In this document: piece after piece, positions 1 to 8,522 of the stretch
How the letters are laid out: each line of letters starts with the position of its first letter
Position numbering within the stretch: position 1 is the first letter of the stretch
Assembly: GCF_000711795.1 (NCBI RefSeq)
Contig: NZ_JONH01000011.1
Span: 1 to 64,000, forward strand
DNA: 64,000 bases
Direction of reading: 5' to 3'
Origin: Vibrio pacinii DSM 19139
Lineage (GTDB): Bacteria > Pseudomonadota > Gammaproteobacteria > Enterobacterales > Vibrionaceae
Program-made: the position numbers and the translations under genes
Notes under the pieces: model-generated
Told to the model about the DNA's origin: nothing
Databases searched by the model: none
What the model saw: only the letters and a program-made list of their open reading frames with translations

Positions 1-1289
1 TCATCACTCATCGTGTACGTCACCACCACTTGCTCTGTCACCCCGTCTGCCAGGTGATCAAAGTCCGTACCTGTTGCTTCGAACACTAGTTTGTTGTCGA
101 CGATGGTGACCAAGCCTTTCTCTGACGCCACTTTATCCAATGTAAACTGAGCATCGTCATCCAAGTCCGTGTCGTTCGCCAACACATCCACCGTTACGCT
201 GCTGTTTTCATTCACTGCGCCAGTGTCCACTTTAGCGACTGGAAGGTCGTTGGTGCCCGTGACTGTAATCGTCAAGGTTGTAGTATCCGTCGCACCCAGA
301 TCGTCAGTAACAGTAATAGGCACTTCTAGAATAAGCTCTTCGCCTTCGGCTAAGCGGTCATAAGACGATGCATCGAAGGTATAACTGCCGTCTGGGTTAA
401 GCGTTAACCCCTCTACTTCAGAAGTGGTTGTGAACACCAAAGATTCACCTTCCGGAAGATCGACGTCTGTCGCAGTAAGGCTTCCTGTGATTACTTGATC
501 TTCTAATAGCGTGCGTTCTTCAGGCTCGGCCACAGGTGCGTCATTCACTGGCGTAACATCAACATTTACAACCAGCGTATCTGTTCCACCATTGCCATCA
601 TCAACGATGACCGTAAAGCTGTCTGGGCCGTTGTAGTTTTCATTCGGCGTATATGTCCAAGTACCGTCTGGGTTTACGACAGCAGTACCGTTGGAAGGCG
701 TTGATGATTGAGAAAAGGTTAGGATGTCTTGAACGTTTTGGTCAGTCGCGGTGAGTGTGCCGCTGATTGGTGTGTCTTCGTCTGTAATAACAGCAAGGCT
801 TTCACCAAGAGGATCATCGTTAAGGTCTATAAATACAGGTTCGAACAAACGGAACTGTTCTAGCAGGCCAAGGCTTTGGGTTTGCGAAAGACCTAACGCT
901 TCGAAGCCTGACGTATCAAAATTGGTATTGGCGATAGTTTCTACACCATCACGGGTAACGGAACCCGATGCTGTCAAGCTTGAGCCAGTTTGTCCACCGG
1001 CGGCGGTCGCGAACTCTTCGCCTAGCTGAGTTGGGTCTTGGCCTTCTTCTAAAGCAGCAAAAATGTCTTCTAGCTCGGCGGTAATATCTTGATTTTCACC
1101 GTCTTCGGCTACTCGTTCGACTTGTAAAGGCAACGACTGTGATGAAACCTGATCATTACCTTGAACGATAAGTTCACCAGGTTTAGGAAGCTCGCCCTCC
1201 GCGAGTACACGCACGTTACCGTTTAAATCGATCACGATAACTTGGTTGGCTGCAAGATTACCCATTGCTACGTAAGTACCAAAACCCAT
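1..1289 (-). CDS. LapA-type giant repeat adhesin, N-terminal part (cut by window edge)
   Basis: Reverse-strand reading from the ATG at 1289 stays open to base 1, giving 429 codons of a much larger protein. It starts MGFGTYVAMGNLAANQVIVI and continues as the retention module typical of LapA/BapA-type type I secreted adhesins, followed by a TAAG motif at residues 95-98. From about residue 165 there are cadherin/VCBS-like repeats with the signatures DEDTPISGTLTATD, NPDGTWTYTPNENYNG and VNDAPVAEPEERTLLEDQ. In this family the retention module plugs the outer-membrane exporter and holds the adhesin on the surface until the periplasmic protease LapG cuts at TAAG/PAAG. An AAGGG ribosome site lies about 10 nt before the start. 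The divergent neighbours are a TolC-like exporter and an OmpA-like protein, which is usual for these loci. Family is secure; ligand is unknown. Confidence 0.85.
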   Translation of the reverse strand, partial: MGFGTYVAMGNLAANQVIVIDLNGNVRVLAEGELPKPGELIVQGNDQVSSQSLPLQVERVAEDGENQDITAELEDIFAALEEGQDPTQLGEEFATAAGGQTGSSLTASGSVTRDGVETIANTNFDTSGFEALGLSQTQSLGLLEQFRLFEPVFIDLNDDPLGESLAVITDEDTPISGTLTATDQNVQDILTFSQSSTPSNGTAVVNPDGTWTYTPNENYNGPDSFTVIVDDGNGGTDTLVVNVDVTPVNDAPVAEPEERTLLEDQVITGSLTATDVDLPEGESLVFTTTSEVEGLTLNPDGSYTFDASSYDRLAEGEELILEVPITVTDDLGATDTTTLTITVTGTNDLPVAKVDTGAVNENSSVTVDVLANDTDLDDDAQFTLDKVASEKGLVTIVDNKLVFEATGTDFDHLADGVTEQVVVTYTMSD

Positions 1290-1707
1290 ATTTTAAGCCC
1301 TTTATCCTTGACTACTTTCTAATTCAAATAGGTCACCGACAAATATTTGGCAACCTAAAGATTCATATACCCTATAAATTAGCATTATTAACAATTCTGC
1401 CAAACTCATTTTTTGCATAAATGCCGCGTTAAACACGACACAAGTTGCATTTCTCAACAATGAGAACATGAATCAAGATCTCATTTTTCAGCCACCATTA
1501 ACAACATGGCGTTTCTTTAATCGCAATTAATTAACATTTGTGGAAACCCTCGACATTTATCATTTTCACACTCAATTTTGCTGTTTTTAATTCGTTATTA
1601 ACTATTAATGGTGTTATTTTATTGGCGTCGATGATGGATTTATCTCACTAATGAGACAGTAAAGTTGAGTAATATCCTCAATTGAAAGCACTTCGAGGAG
1701 AGTCAGA
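1290..1707. promoter_or_regulatory. Divergent promoter region between adhesin and tolC-like gene
   Basis: This 418-bp gap holds no convincing gene. It is strongly AT-rich with several ATTAA/TTAAC runs. Just ahead of the rightward gene there are two small hairpins: TCTCA/TGAGA (1643-1656) and TTGAG/CTCAA (1665-1681), followed by a GAGGAG ribosome site at 1695-1700. The size and composition fit a regulated divergent promoter, as expected for a biofilm adhesin, but I cannot name a regulator site. Confidence 0.5.
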
Positions 1708-3012
1708 GTGAATTGGAATAAGTTGAAAGTATTAAGTTGCGCGGTCGCACTTAGCTTTCCAGCACACAGTCAAACATTAGAGCAAGCCGTCGCACTTACG
1801 ATTACGACAAACCCTGAAATCAAAGCATCTTACAATGAGTTTAGAAGTAAATATTTTGATGCTCAAGCTTCAACAGGCGCTTATATGCCTAAGTTAGATT
1901 TAGATGCTGGTGTTGGTTACGAAGCTGTGGATCTCGCCTCTGGTACAGAAAACGAGTTAACCCGTAAAGAGGCAACGCTTTCTCTGACACAATTAATCTG
2001 GGACGGTTCTGCGACCTTAAATGATATAGATCGTACTGCTGCAGATGCCGAGTCAGTGCGCTTTCAGCTACTATCAGCGGCCCAAGACATCGCGCTTGAA
2101 GTGACTAAGATTTATCTCGATGCAACCAAGGCTTACGAAATTCTTGCCCTGTCTGAGAGTAATTTAGCGGTACACAAAGACATCTACCGTGATATTAAAA
2201 AACGTGTCGATTCCGGCATTGGTTCAACGGCTGATTTATCACAAGTTGAGGCCCGCTTGGCCAAAGCGCACGGCAACCTGCTCGCTGCACAAAACAACTT
2301 ATTTGATGTACATACCCAGTTTAAACGTTTTGTCGGCCAATCACCGCAAGGGCTTACCTTCCCACGTGCCGATCAAACCGCAATTCCGTATACTATAGAT
2401 GAAGCGTTGAATGAGGCATTTAACGCCCATCCGGTGATCAAAATTGCTCAGGCTGATGTCGATTCAGCTCGATTCCAATATGATCAAAGTAAAGGGGTTA
2501 ACTACCCAACCCTATCTATCGAAGCGAATCAAACCTGGCGCGATGATGCTGGCGGTATCGAAGGCAGTAGCGATGAGTTTTCGGCAATGCTGCGTATGCG
2601 ATACAACCTCTACAATGGTGGATCTGACTCCGATCGCAGCGAGAGTGCCGCTTACCAACTGAATAAAGCCAAAGATTTCCGCGACCGCACTTTCAGAAGT
2701 GTTGAAGAAGGTTTGCGTCTTTCTTGGAGCGCACTGGATTTAACCGTTCAGCAGAAAGAATTTTTGGCTGACCACGTGGATTCTGCCTCAGACACGGTTG
2801 TGGCCTATGGTAAGCAATATCGATTAGGTAAACGTACCTTGCTTGACGTACTCAATACCGAAAATGAACTTTTCGAAGCTCGTAAAGGGTATCTCGATGC
2901 TAAGTACGATGAGCAATATGCTAAATATCGTGTCATGAATGCGACTGGTAACCTGTTAGCAGCATTAAGAGTAGACACACCTGAAGAGTGGAATGAGGAA
3001 GTAGAGTACTAA
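1708..3012 (+). CDS. TolC-family outer-membrane protein (LapE/AggA-like exporter)
   Basis: A 434-aa outer-membrane efflux protein with a signal peptide of about 21 residues (cleavage near SFPAHSQ). It has the two long helical repeats of the TolC family; the second closes with an YRLGKRTLLDVLNTENELFEA-type motif near residues 370-390. It starts with GTG, chosen because GAGGAG sits 7 nt upstream. It is divergent from the giant adhesin and one base from the downstream OmpA-like gene, so it most likely forms the outer-membrane channel of the type I secretion system that exports the adhesin (LapE role). The inner-membrane ATPase and membrane-fusion partners are not in the window and probably lie beyond the adhesin. 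Confidence 0.85.
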   Translation: MNWNKLKVLSCAVALSFPAHSQTLEQAVALTITTNPEIKASYNEFRSKYFDAQASTGAYMPKLDLDAGVGYEAVDLASGTENELTRKEATLSLTQLIWDGSATLNDIDRTAADAESVRFQLLSAAQDIALEVTKIYLDATKAYEILALSESNLAVHKDIYRDIKKRVDSGIGSTADLSQVEARLAKAHGNLLAAQNNLFDVHTQFKRFVGQSPQGLTFPRADQTAIPYTIDEALNEAFNAHPVIKIAQADVDSARFQYDQSKGVNYPTLSIEANQTWRDDAGGIEGSSDEFSAMLRMRYNLYNGGSDSDRSESAAYQLNKAKDFRDRTFRSVEEGLRLSWSALDLTVQQKEFLADHVDSASDTVVAYGKQYRLGKRTLLDVLNTENELFEARKGYLDAKYDEQYAKYRVMNATGNLLAALRVDTPEEWNEEVEY

Positions 3013-3013
3013 T

Positions 3014-3625
3014 ATGAATAACACACTATTATCACTGCTTATCACAACTGCTTTGATCGCTAGCCCGGTGATGGCTGAAGACTCGTATGACTACATTGAA
3101 ACTCCGACTCCAAATCAGATTGATGACTTGCTGGATGAAGATAAAGATGGCGTGATCAACGCGCGTGACCTATGCCCTCAGACTCCAACTATGGCTGAAA
3201 TCGATAATGATGGTTGTGGCACTTACATCAAAACTGAAGAGCAAATGAACCTGCATATTCTGTTTGCCAATGACTCTTCAGATATTCAACCTGCTTTCTT
3301 AGCGCAAATACGTGAAATGTCGGCGTTTCTTGATTCTTATCCCTCAACATCGATTGAGTTAAGAGGTTATGCAAGTAAAGTAGGCAATACTCAATATAAT
3401 CTGGCCCTATCGGAGCGCCGCGCTCAAGCGGTTGAAGACGCTTTATTATCCAATGGCGTGGCTTCAGAGCGAGTACGCATTGTTGGCTTTGGTGATACCG
3501 CGCTTGAAGCTTATGGTAATGACGAAGTCAGCCACGCTCGTAACCGTAAGGTGGTTGCTACGGTCGTCGGCCATAAAGGTAACGTTAAAGAAGAGTGGAC
3601 AATCTTTACCAAGATAGAAAAGTAA
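3014..3625 (+). CDS. OmpA-family protein with calcium-binding-like linker
   Basis: A 203-aa exported protein. Residues 1-22 form a signal peptide (cleavage near SPVMAED). Residues 38-62 carry a thrombospondin type 3-like acidic turn (DEDKDGVINARDLCPQTP then DNDGCG). Residues 75-190 are an OmpA C-terminal peptidoglycan-binding domain, with the signatures SIELRGYASKVG and LALSERRAQAVEDALLSNG and ending in ARNRKVVATV. It starts one base after the tolC-like stop and is cotranscribed with it. OmpA-like partners of this kind are common beside LapA-type adhesin exporters, where they probably tie the complex to peptidoglycan; that role is inferred. A terminator follows. Confidence 0.85.
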   Translation: MNNTLLSLLITTALIASPVMAEDSYDYIETPTPNQIDDLLDEDKDGVINARDLCPQTPTMAEIDNDGCGTYIKTEEQMNLHILFANDSSDIQPAFLAQIREMSAFLDSYPSTSIELRGYASKVGNTQYNLALSERRAQAVEDALLSNGVASERVRIVGFGDTALEAYGNDEVSHARNRKVVATVVGHKGNVKEEWTIFTKIEK

Positions 3626-3640
3626 CTAGATACAAAGATT

Positions 3641-3664
3641 AAGGGAGCTAATGCTCCCTTTTTT
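3641..3664 (+). terminator. Rho-independent terminator after the exporter/OmpA pair
   Basis: AAGGGAGC and GCTCCCTT pair around a short TAAT-type loop and run straight into a T tract, 15 nt after the OmpA-like stop codon. Confidence 0.85.
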
Positions 3665-3725
3665 ATTGTGGCTTACAGTGTATGAGTGCTACCCTAGCAG
3701 CGATTCAATCTAAGAGAGCTATCAA

Positions 3726-4082
3726 ATGAGCAAATTAACTTCTGATATTCAAGCAAACCTAGAACTATTCGTTGCAGAAACCAAGCAAAATAACTTGGTT
3801 TGGGGTATGCGCAATGAAGAAGGCTGGCTATCGTGCGATTCTACTGAATTTGAAAACAGTGAAGTAATGCCGTTTTGGTCTTCAAAAGAAGATGCTAAAA
3901 CGCACAATGTAGAAGAGTGGGCCGATTTTGAAGTCCTTGAAATTCCGCTCGATATCTTTGTTGAGGATTGGTTACTCACACTTGCAGAAGATGGCGTTCT
4001 TATCGGTACTAACTGGAACGCTCAGCTAGAAGGTAAAGAAATGGAACCTTCAGATTTAGCCAAGCTGTACATCGCTGAATAA
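3726..4082 (+). CDS. DUF2750 family protein
   Basis: A 118-aa acidic soluble protein without signal peptide or membrane segment. The sequence is recognisable as DUF2750: it contains WGMRNEEGWL, then a phrase of the type MPFWSSKEDAKTH, and DWLLTLAEDGVLIGTNWN. Members are small bacterial proteins, often annotated hypothetical, and no biochemical role is established. It is a single-gene unit, preceded by an AGAG ribosome site and closed by a strong terminator it shares with queC. Confidence 0.75.
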   Translation: MSKLTSDIQANLELFVAETKQNNLVWGMRNEEGWLSCDSTEFENSEVMPFWSSKEDAKTHNVEEWADFEVLEIPLDIFVEDWLLTLAEDGVLIGTNWNAQLEGKEMEPSDLAKLYIAE

Positions 4083-4094
4083 AATATCAGTCGT

Positions 4095-4124
4095 AAAAAA
4101 AGCGTCTTTTCAGACGCTTTTTTT
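4095..4124. terminator. Bidirectional terminator between DUF2750 gene and queC
   Basis: AAAAAAAGCGTCT, a TTTC loop and AGACGCTTTTTTT form a near-perfect stem with A and T tracts on both sides, so it can end the rightward DUF2750 transcript and the leftward que transcript. Confidence 0.85.
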
Positions 4125-4137
4125 GTCACGGTGCGTA

Positions 4138-4830
4138 TTAATTAATACTTTGCTTATGCTTTAATTGCGCCATGATAGCTTCTCGATTATCAAGGTAGTC
4201 GCTCAGACCCGCTTTACGCAAATCACACGACGGGCAATCGCCGCAGCCATCACCAATAATACCGTTATAGCATGTTAGCGTCTTTTCGCGCACCAAGTCT
4301 AATGCCTGATATTGATCGGCTAACGCCCACGTTTCGGCTTTATTGAGCCACATCAACGGCGTTGAGATTATCAGCTTTCGATCCATTCCCTGAACCAAAG
4401 CATTGTTCATCGCTTTTACAAACTCATCTCGGCAATCTGGATAACCGGAAAAATCCGTTTCACATACACCAGTAATGATCGCCTCTGCACCAATCTGATA
4501 TGCATAAATGCCCGCTAAGGTCAGAAAGAGAATATTGCGACCAGGAACAAATGAGTTAGGCAAGCCGTTTTCTTGGAGTTCATGTGAAACAGGAATATCG
4601 TCGCGCGTTAACGAACTGATCGCGAGCTCGTTTAACAGACCAACATCCATCACTTTATGCGCTTTCACACCAAGTTCATTTGCCAAGCTTTGCGCAACTT
4701 CAATTTCCAATTTATGGCGCTGCCCATAGTCAAACGTGATGGCATGGACTTGATCGTACTCTTTCAGCGCTTGCACTAAACAGGTGGTTGAGTCTTGACC
4801 ACCACTAAATACAACAACGGCTTTTTTCAT
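4138..4830 (-). CDS. queC: 7-cyano-7-deazaguanine synthase QueC
   Basis: QueC converts 7-carboxy-7-deazaguanine to preQ0 with ATP and ammonia, in queuosine tRNA modification. The protein opens [17 protein letters not shown], the PP-loop ATP pyrophosphatase motif SGGQDS. It ends with a zinc site: Cys in CYNG, then CGDCPSC. The reading frame stays open 24 codons further upstream, but the ATG at 4830 is preceded by AAAGGAAACTAAG and gives the normal 230-aa length. It lies 11 nt after queE, so the two form an operon. No preQ1 riboswitch is visible upstream. Confidence 0.95.
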   Translation of the reverse strand: MKKAVVVFSGGQDSTTCLVQALKEYDQVHAITFDYGQRHKLEIEVAQSLANELGVKAHKVMDVGLLNELAISSLTRDDIPVSHELQENGLPNSFVPGRNILFLTLAGIYAYQIGAEAIITGVCETDFSGYPDCRDEFVKAMNNALVQGMDRKLIISTPLMWLNKAETWALADQYQALDLVREKTLTCYNGIIGDGCGDCPSCDLRKAGLSDYLDNREAIMAQLKHKQSIN

Positions 4831-4841
4831 CTTAGTTTCCT

Positions 4842-5510
4842 TTACGCAATGCTGAGATATTTGTGAGTCTGAATAGATAAACGCCAGTTCCGTGCGATAC
4901 ACACGTCAATACATAACTGAGTTGCTCGCGGCTTTTGACTGATAGGCTGAAGTGCAATAGTCGTACTGGCACCGACCTCTGCCTGGTTAAGTAACGCATC
5001 AAGTTGATCGATATCTTTTTGTGTCGCCACCGGGTGCTTAATTTCGTTTGCGCGCTGCAGAGCCGAATCAATAACTGGCAATTTGCCTTTCATTGCCACT
5101 TTAGGTGACACTGTCACCCAAGTATTATCTGAGGCTAACACTGGCGATGTCCCGCTCGTTTCAATTTGACACTGGCAGCCAATCGACTCAAATGCCAATG
5201 TCAGCGGAGTTAAGTCGTAAATACAGGGTTCACCACCTGTAATCACGATATGTTTGGCGGAGTAACCTTGTCGATTGTACTCATTAACAATATCTTGCGC
5301 CGAGACACTACACCAGGTTGGAGAATCTTCCGTTTTCGCCAAAATATCTTTTAAAGGACGCTCATCTTGAGGAGTCGCATCCCACGTCTGTTTGGTATCA
5401 CACCAAGCGCAGCCAACTGGGCACTCTTGCAGACGGACAAAAACAGCAGGCACGCCGGTAAACACACCCTCGCCCTGAATTGTCTCGAACATTTCGTTAA
5501 TCTTGTACAA
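4842..5510 (-). CDS. queE: 7-carboxy-7-deazaguanine synthase QueE (radical SAM)
   Basis: QueE is the radical-SAM enzyme that makes 7-carboxy-7-deazaguanine from 6-carboxytetrahydropterin. The 222-aa protein starts [15 protein letters not shown], which matches the conserved N-terminus of the family, so the TTG at 5510 is favoured over the ATG six codons later. The cluster-binding motif is CPVGCAWC (C-x3-C-x2-C), followed by the SAM-binding GGEP at ITGGEPCIY. The residue just before the first cluster cysteine is Glu (RLQECPVGC), where E. coli QueE has Gly. Its stop lies 11 nt before queC. Confidence 0.93.
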   Translation of the reverse strand: MYKINEMFETIQGEGVFTGVPAVFVRLQECPVGCAWCDTKQTWDATPQDERPLKDILAKTEDSPTWCSVSAQDIVNEYNRQGYSAKHIVITGGEPCIYDLTPLTLAFESIGCQCQIETSGTSPVLASDNTWVTVSPKVAMKGKLPVIDSALQRANEIKHPVATQKDIDQLDALLNQAEVGASTTIALQPISQKPRATQLCIDVCIARNWRLSIQTHKYLSIA

Positions 5511-5529
5511 CGTTATCTCAGCCTAAATC

Positions 5530-5679
5530 ATGATCATTTTTTTGCAGGAACGAGACATTAAAGGAGACGCCTTAGAAGGTCAACTAATTCATAAATTGAT
5601 CATTGTGACGACAGCCTTTATGCTGAGTTGTTTTGTTATTTTTGCAGCCAACTATTTAGGTAAGTTATGTATAAATTAA
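5530..5679 (+). CDS. Possible 49-aa single-span membrane peptide
   Basis: An ATG frame with a charged N-terminal half (LQERDIKGDALEGQ) and one hydrophobic segment at about residues 23-43 (LIIVTTAFMLSCFVIFAA). It overlaps the first codons of the downstream HAD phosphatase by 13 nt. There is no clear ribosome site before the ATG, and the region must also hold the promoters of queE and the phosphatase gene. It may be a real small protein or chance; conservation in related genomes would decide. Confidence 0.25.
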   Translation: MIIFLQERDIKGDALEGQLIHKLIIVTTAFMLSCFVIFAANYLGKLCIN

Positions 5680-6479
5680 TCGCTCTTGATATGGATGGAA
5701 CACTCCTCACCAGTGATAAGACCATCAGCGAACCAACCAAAAACGCGATTGCTAAAGCTCGGCAGATGGGAGTTAAGGTAGTACTCGCCTCAGGACGTCC
5801 ACTCGATGGTATGCAAGCTAAACTAGACGAACTAGGCATCGCTGGCGATAACGAGTTCGTGGTTTACTTTAACGGGTCAATGGTGAAAGAACTTGGCAGC
5901 GGAAAGCTTATCCACACCGCGATCATCGATGGTGCTAAAGCAAAGCAAGTTGCTGAATTGGCGCAGCAGCTCGGCTTGGATTGTCATGCTTTTAGCCACC
6001 AGCATGGTTTAATTACACCAAAATTGAACGAATATACGCACATTGAAGCGACCATTAATCAGATCCCAGTGACTGAGATGAGCTTTAACCAACTTGAAGA
6101 CGACCATCCGATCATTAAAGCCATGATTGTCGGTGAACCAGAAAAACTAACGGCATCGATTAGTCATATTCCTTCGATTTTTTACGATCAGTTTACGATT
6201 GTTCAAAGCGCGCCGTTTTTCCTTGAGTTCTTGAATCTAGACAGCAATAAAGGTGTCGGTGTCGGCGCGATTGCCGAGTATCTTGGCATCGAGCCCAAAG
6301 AGGTAATCTGCGTCGGTGATGCTGAAAATGACCACCATATGCTCGAATACGCAGGGCTTGGTGTAGCGATGGAAAACGCCATGCCACAGACCAAAGCGAT
6401 TGCCGATCATATCACTGCAAGCAACAACGATCATGGTGTCGCCAAAGTGATAGAGGATTTCATTCTCAATACGCACTAG
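5667..6479 (+). CDS. yidA: Cof-type HAD sugar phosphatase (YidA-like)
   Basis: A 270-aa haloacid-dehalogenase hydrolase. Motif I is LIALDMDGTLLTSD, motif II is VVLASGRP, and the late motifs are the Lys in SNKGVGV and GDAENDHHMLEYAGLGVAM. The cap domain is of Cof/IIB type. Length and sequence resemble E. coli YidA, a sugar-phosphate phosphatase. The natural substrate here is unknown. It is an independent rightward gene between queE and the convergent Nudix gene. Confidence 0.85.
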   Translation: MYKLIALDMDGTLLTSDKTISEPTKNAIAKARQMGVKVVLASGRPLDGMQAKLDELGIAGDNEFVVYFNGSMVKELGSGKLIHTAIIDGAKAKQVAELAQQLGLDCHAFSHQHGLITPKLNEYTHIEATINQIPVTEMSFNQLEDDHPIIKAMIVGEPEKLTASISHIPSIFYDQFTIVQSAPFFLEFLNLDSNKGVGVGAIAEYLGIEPKEVICVGDAENDHHMLEYAGLGVAMENAMPQTKAIADHITASNNDHGVAKVIEDFILNTH

Positions 6480-6499
6480 CCGATTGACCACTGCCAAGA

Positions 6500-7927
6500 T
6501 TACTTAGCCTTGGCAGTGGTTCGAACCATTAGTGTAAACAACACAATCAAGAGTGGGTATCTCAGAGCCTCGACGATCAGGCTCGCTAACCCGCTGCTGG
6601 AAATTTGTTCAGCAATCGATAACACTACGAAGTTTGTCACTAACAGCAACAAGACGGTGGTGAGCATTGAAACCCATGTCATCTCTGACTCTTGTTTCCA
6701 TGTCATGATGACAGCCAAAATTGTCGATATTGCCGCCAGCCAGTAGGTAAAGACAGGGATTGGCCACACCAACGTGGTGATTGCACTCACCACCAATAAC
6801 ACCAACCACACGGTTCTTGAAGCGATGAGATTGGATAAATCTATCTCAGGTTTTAGCTCCAAACGAATTAAATGCCATGCGCATAGTGCTCCAAACAAAG
6901 CGCCGCTCAACCCATCAATAATGAAACTGGCACCGCTGTAATAATTGGCGATAATACCCCAAACGAGCACCAATCCAAGCAATCCACTAGCTCTATTCAG
7001 CGCTAAACCATTTTTAGCCTGCAACACTAAGATGCCAGCACACGCCCACAACGCAGCGGTTAAGCTTGGCAGTCCAAAGCCATAGCTCGCTCGCTTAGCC
7101 ACCTCTGGCAAATAGGCCTGAGGGCCAGGCAGAGCAAAACCTTGCTGAGCAATTAATACCAATAACGATGTGGTTGTGAGGGCAAAGATCAGTCGATAAC
7201 CAAATTGTGTACCACAGCGCCAAAAAATGGCAGGCACTAAGATCATCGCGGTAATCGGGTTGGCAAACCATAAACCGAGCAAAATGAAAGATTCAGCAAA
7301 TAAATGTAATGATTGCGGTAATTTGTGTAACGAGTGTTGAAGTTCGACCAACCATTTTAACTCAAACTTATGCCAAAACGGCGCCGCTTCAATCATATCA
7401 GCGATATATAGCGTCGGTTGATCACTCGCTAACAAGACAGCGCCTCTTAGCCACTCAAGCTGACCAGGAAAACGATAGCGTGAAGGCGATACTTGCCTTG
7501 GATCTATCAGCATCGCTGACGCGACTTCCACGCCATAATGAGGGGCAAACCAACTTGGTAACACATTGCCATCGAGAGCATTATTATATTGAAAAGCGAT
7601 AATGTCTGAATCACTGACACAATCGTAAATAATGGCATTATCAACCCGAGCGAGTTCCTTGTTTGCACTGACGACTAAGCCCGTTTCTTCCCAAACCTCA
7701 CGCTCTGCAGCCATTTTAGGGTTTTCTCCAGCAGTGACACCACCACCAGGTAACGACAGTTTTTTAGTAATGATTTCGTCAATCATTACTACACGTTCAC
7801 CAGAACGAATAACACAGACTGCGCCTTTAATCTCGCTATCGTCTTGTTGCGCGATAGCAAAGGCCGACAACATAACGGCCAGACAAGATAAAACGACACT
7901 ACCCCAACGAACTATTGCTTTCATCAT
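6500..7927 (-). CDS. Exported Nudix hydrolase fused to a degenerate PAP2-like membrane domain
   Basis: A 475-aa two-part protein. Residues 1-26 are a signal peptide or anchor. Residues 33-175 are a Nudix domain with an intact box at 62-84 (G-x5-E-x7-REVWEETGL). From about residue 205 to the end there are roughly eight hydrophobic segments resembling a PAP2 phosphatase module, but the PSGH active-site motif reads PSLT at 286-289 and the later catalytic His is not evident. The Nudix part is therefore likely active while the PAP2 part is probably structural. With a signal sequence the Nudix domain would face the periplasm, an unusual place for nucleotide hydrolysis. It sits 7 nt after the GNAT gene, so the two are cotranscribed. 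Confidence 0.75.
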   Translation of the reverse strand: MMKAIVRWGSVVLSCLAVMLSAFAIAQQDDSEIKGAVCVIRSGERVVMIDEIITKKLSLPGGGVTAGENPKMAAEREVWEETGLVVSANKELARVDNAIIYDCVSDSDIIAFQYNNALDGNVLPSWFAPHYGVEVASAMLIDPRQVSPSRYRFPGQLEWLRGAVLLASDQPTLYIADMIEAAPFWHKFELKWLVELQHSLHKLPQSLHLFAESFILLGLWFANPITAMILVPAIFWRCGTQFGYRLIFALTTTSLLVLIAQQGFALPGPQAYLPEVAKRASYGFGLPSLTAALWACAGILVLQAKNGLALNRASGLLGLVLVWGIIANYYSGASFIIDGLSGALFGALCAWHLIRLELKPEIDLSNLIASRTVWLVLLVVSAITTLVWPIPVFTYWLAAISTILAVIMTWKQESEMTWVSMLTTVLLLLVTNFVVLSIAEQISSSGLASLIVEALRYPLLIVLFTLMVRTTAKAK

Positions 7928-7934
7928 TATTCAA

Positions 7935-8417
7935 TTACTGCTTGTTGATTGCTTTTCTTAACCAATGGATATGATGCTCAAAACCTTGTCGCTGATAAAA
8001 CTCAACCGCTTGTTGGTTAAATTGCCACACCTCAACAAACACTTGCTGCACACCATAGTCATCAAAACGCTGTTCGATTTCGAGACATAGCTGCGAGGCG
8101 ATACCTGACTTACGTTGCGCCGCAATAACATACAGTTCGTCGATACTGCCCATAGGAACAGGTTTACTGACCGATGAGATGAGCTCACAGAAATGCCCAC
8201 TCACAAAACCAACGATCTGTTCATCAAGCGTCGCGACCAAAACCAAGCATTCAGGATCATCAAGGTAGCGCGCAATACTCTTTTCTTGCTCAATCTCCTG
8301 AGCACTTTTAAAGTGTTCTGGACATCGCTGATGATGTTCATCATGAAGCTGAAACATCAACTGATTGAGTGACTCTAAATCGTCGTGGTTGGCGGCACGT
8401 ATCGTCGTTGGTTGCAT
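7935..8417 (-). CDS. GNAT family N-acetyltransferase
   Basis: A 160-aa acetyltransferase of the Gcn5 fold. The N-terminal strand reads TTIRAANHDDLESL, the central part has VGFVSG, and the acetyl-CoA loop is in the IDELYVIAAQRKSGIASQL region, followed by NQQAVEFYQRQGFE, the usual last strand-helix. The substrate cannot be predicted. It is the first gene of a two-gene unit with the Nudix fusion. Confidence 0.8.
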   Translation of the reverse strand: MQPTTIRAANHDDLESLNQLMFQLHDEHHQRCPEHFKSAQEIEQEKSIARYLDDPECLVLVATLDEQIVGFVSGHFCELISSVSKPVPMGSIDELYVIAAQRKSGIASQLCLEIEQRFDDYGVQQVFVEVWQFNQQAVEFYQRQGFEHHIHWLRKAINKQ

Positions 8418-8475
8418 TTGTATTTTTGCGTTAAAAATAAAGCACTAGTTTGGCGCGAACGCTGGTATTTAGCAA

Positions 8476-8503
8476 TAAAAAAGCCCCTCAAATATCGGGG
8501 GCT
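8476..8503 (-). terminator. Terminator of the prp operon
   Basis: Reading leftward, AGCCCCCGATATTTGAGGGGCT forms a stem-loop and is followed by a run of six T. It begins about 20 nt after the prpE stop codon. Confidence 0.8.
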
Positions 8504-8522
8504 CTTGATTAACTTAGAACTT

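Noticed and set aside
169..1029. Rightward open frames in the first kilobase
   Set aside because: They are antisense to a clear adhesin reading frame with retention-module and repeat motifs.
5511..5666. preQ1 riboswitch before queE
   Set aside because: No C-rich loop and A-rich tail pattern of preQ1 aptamers is seen.
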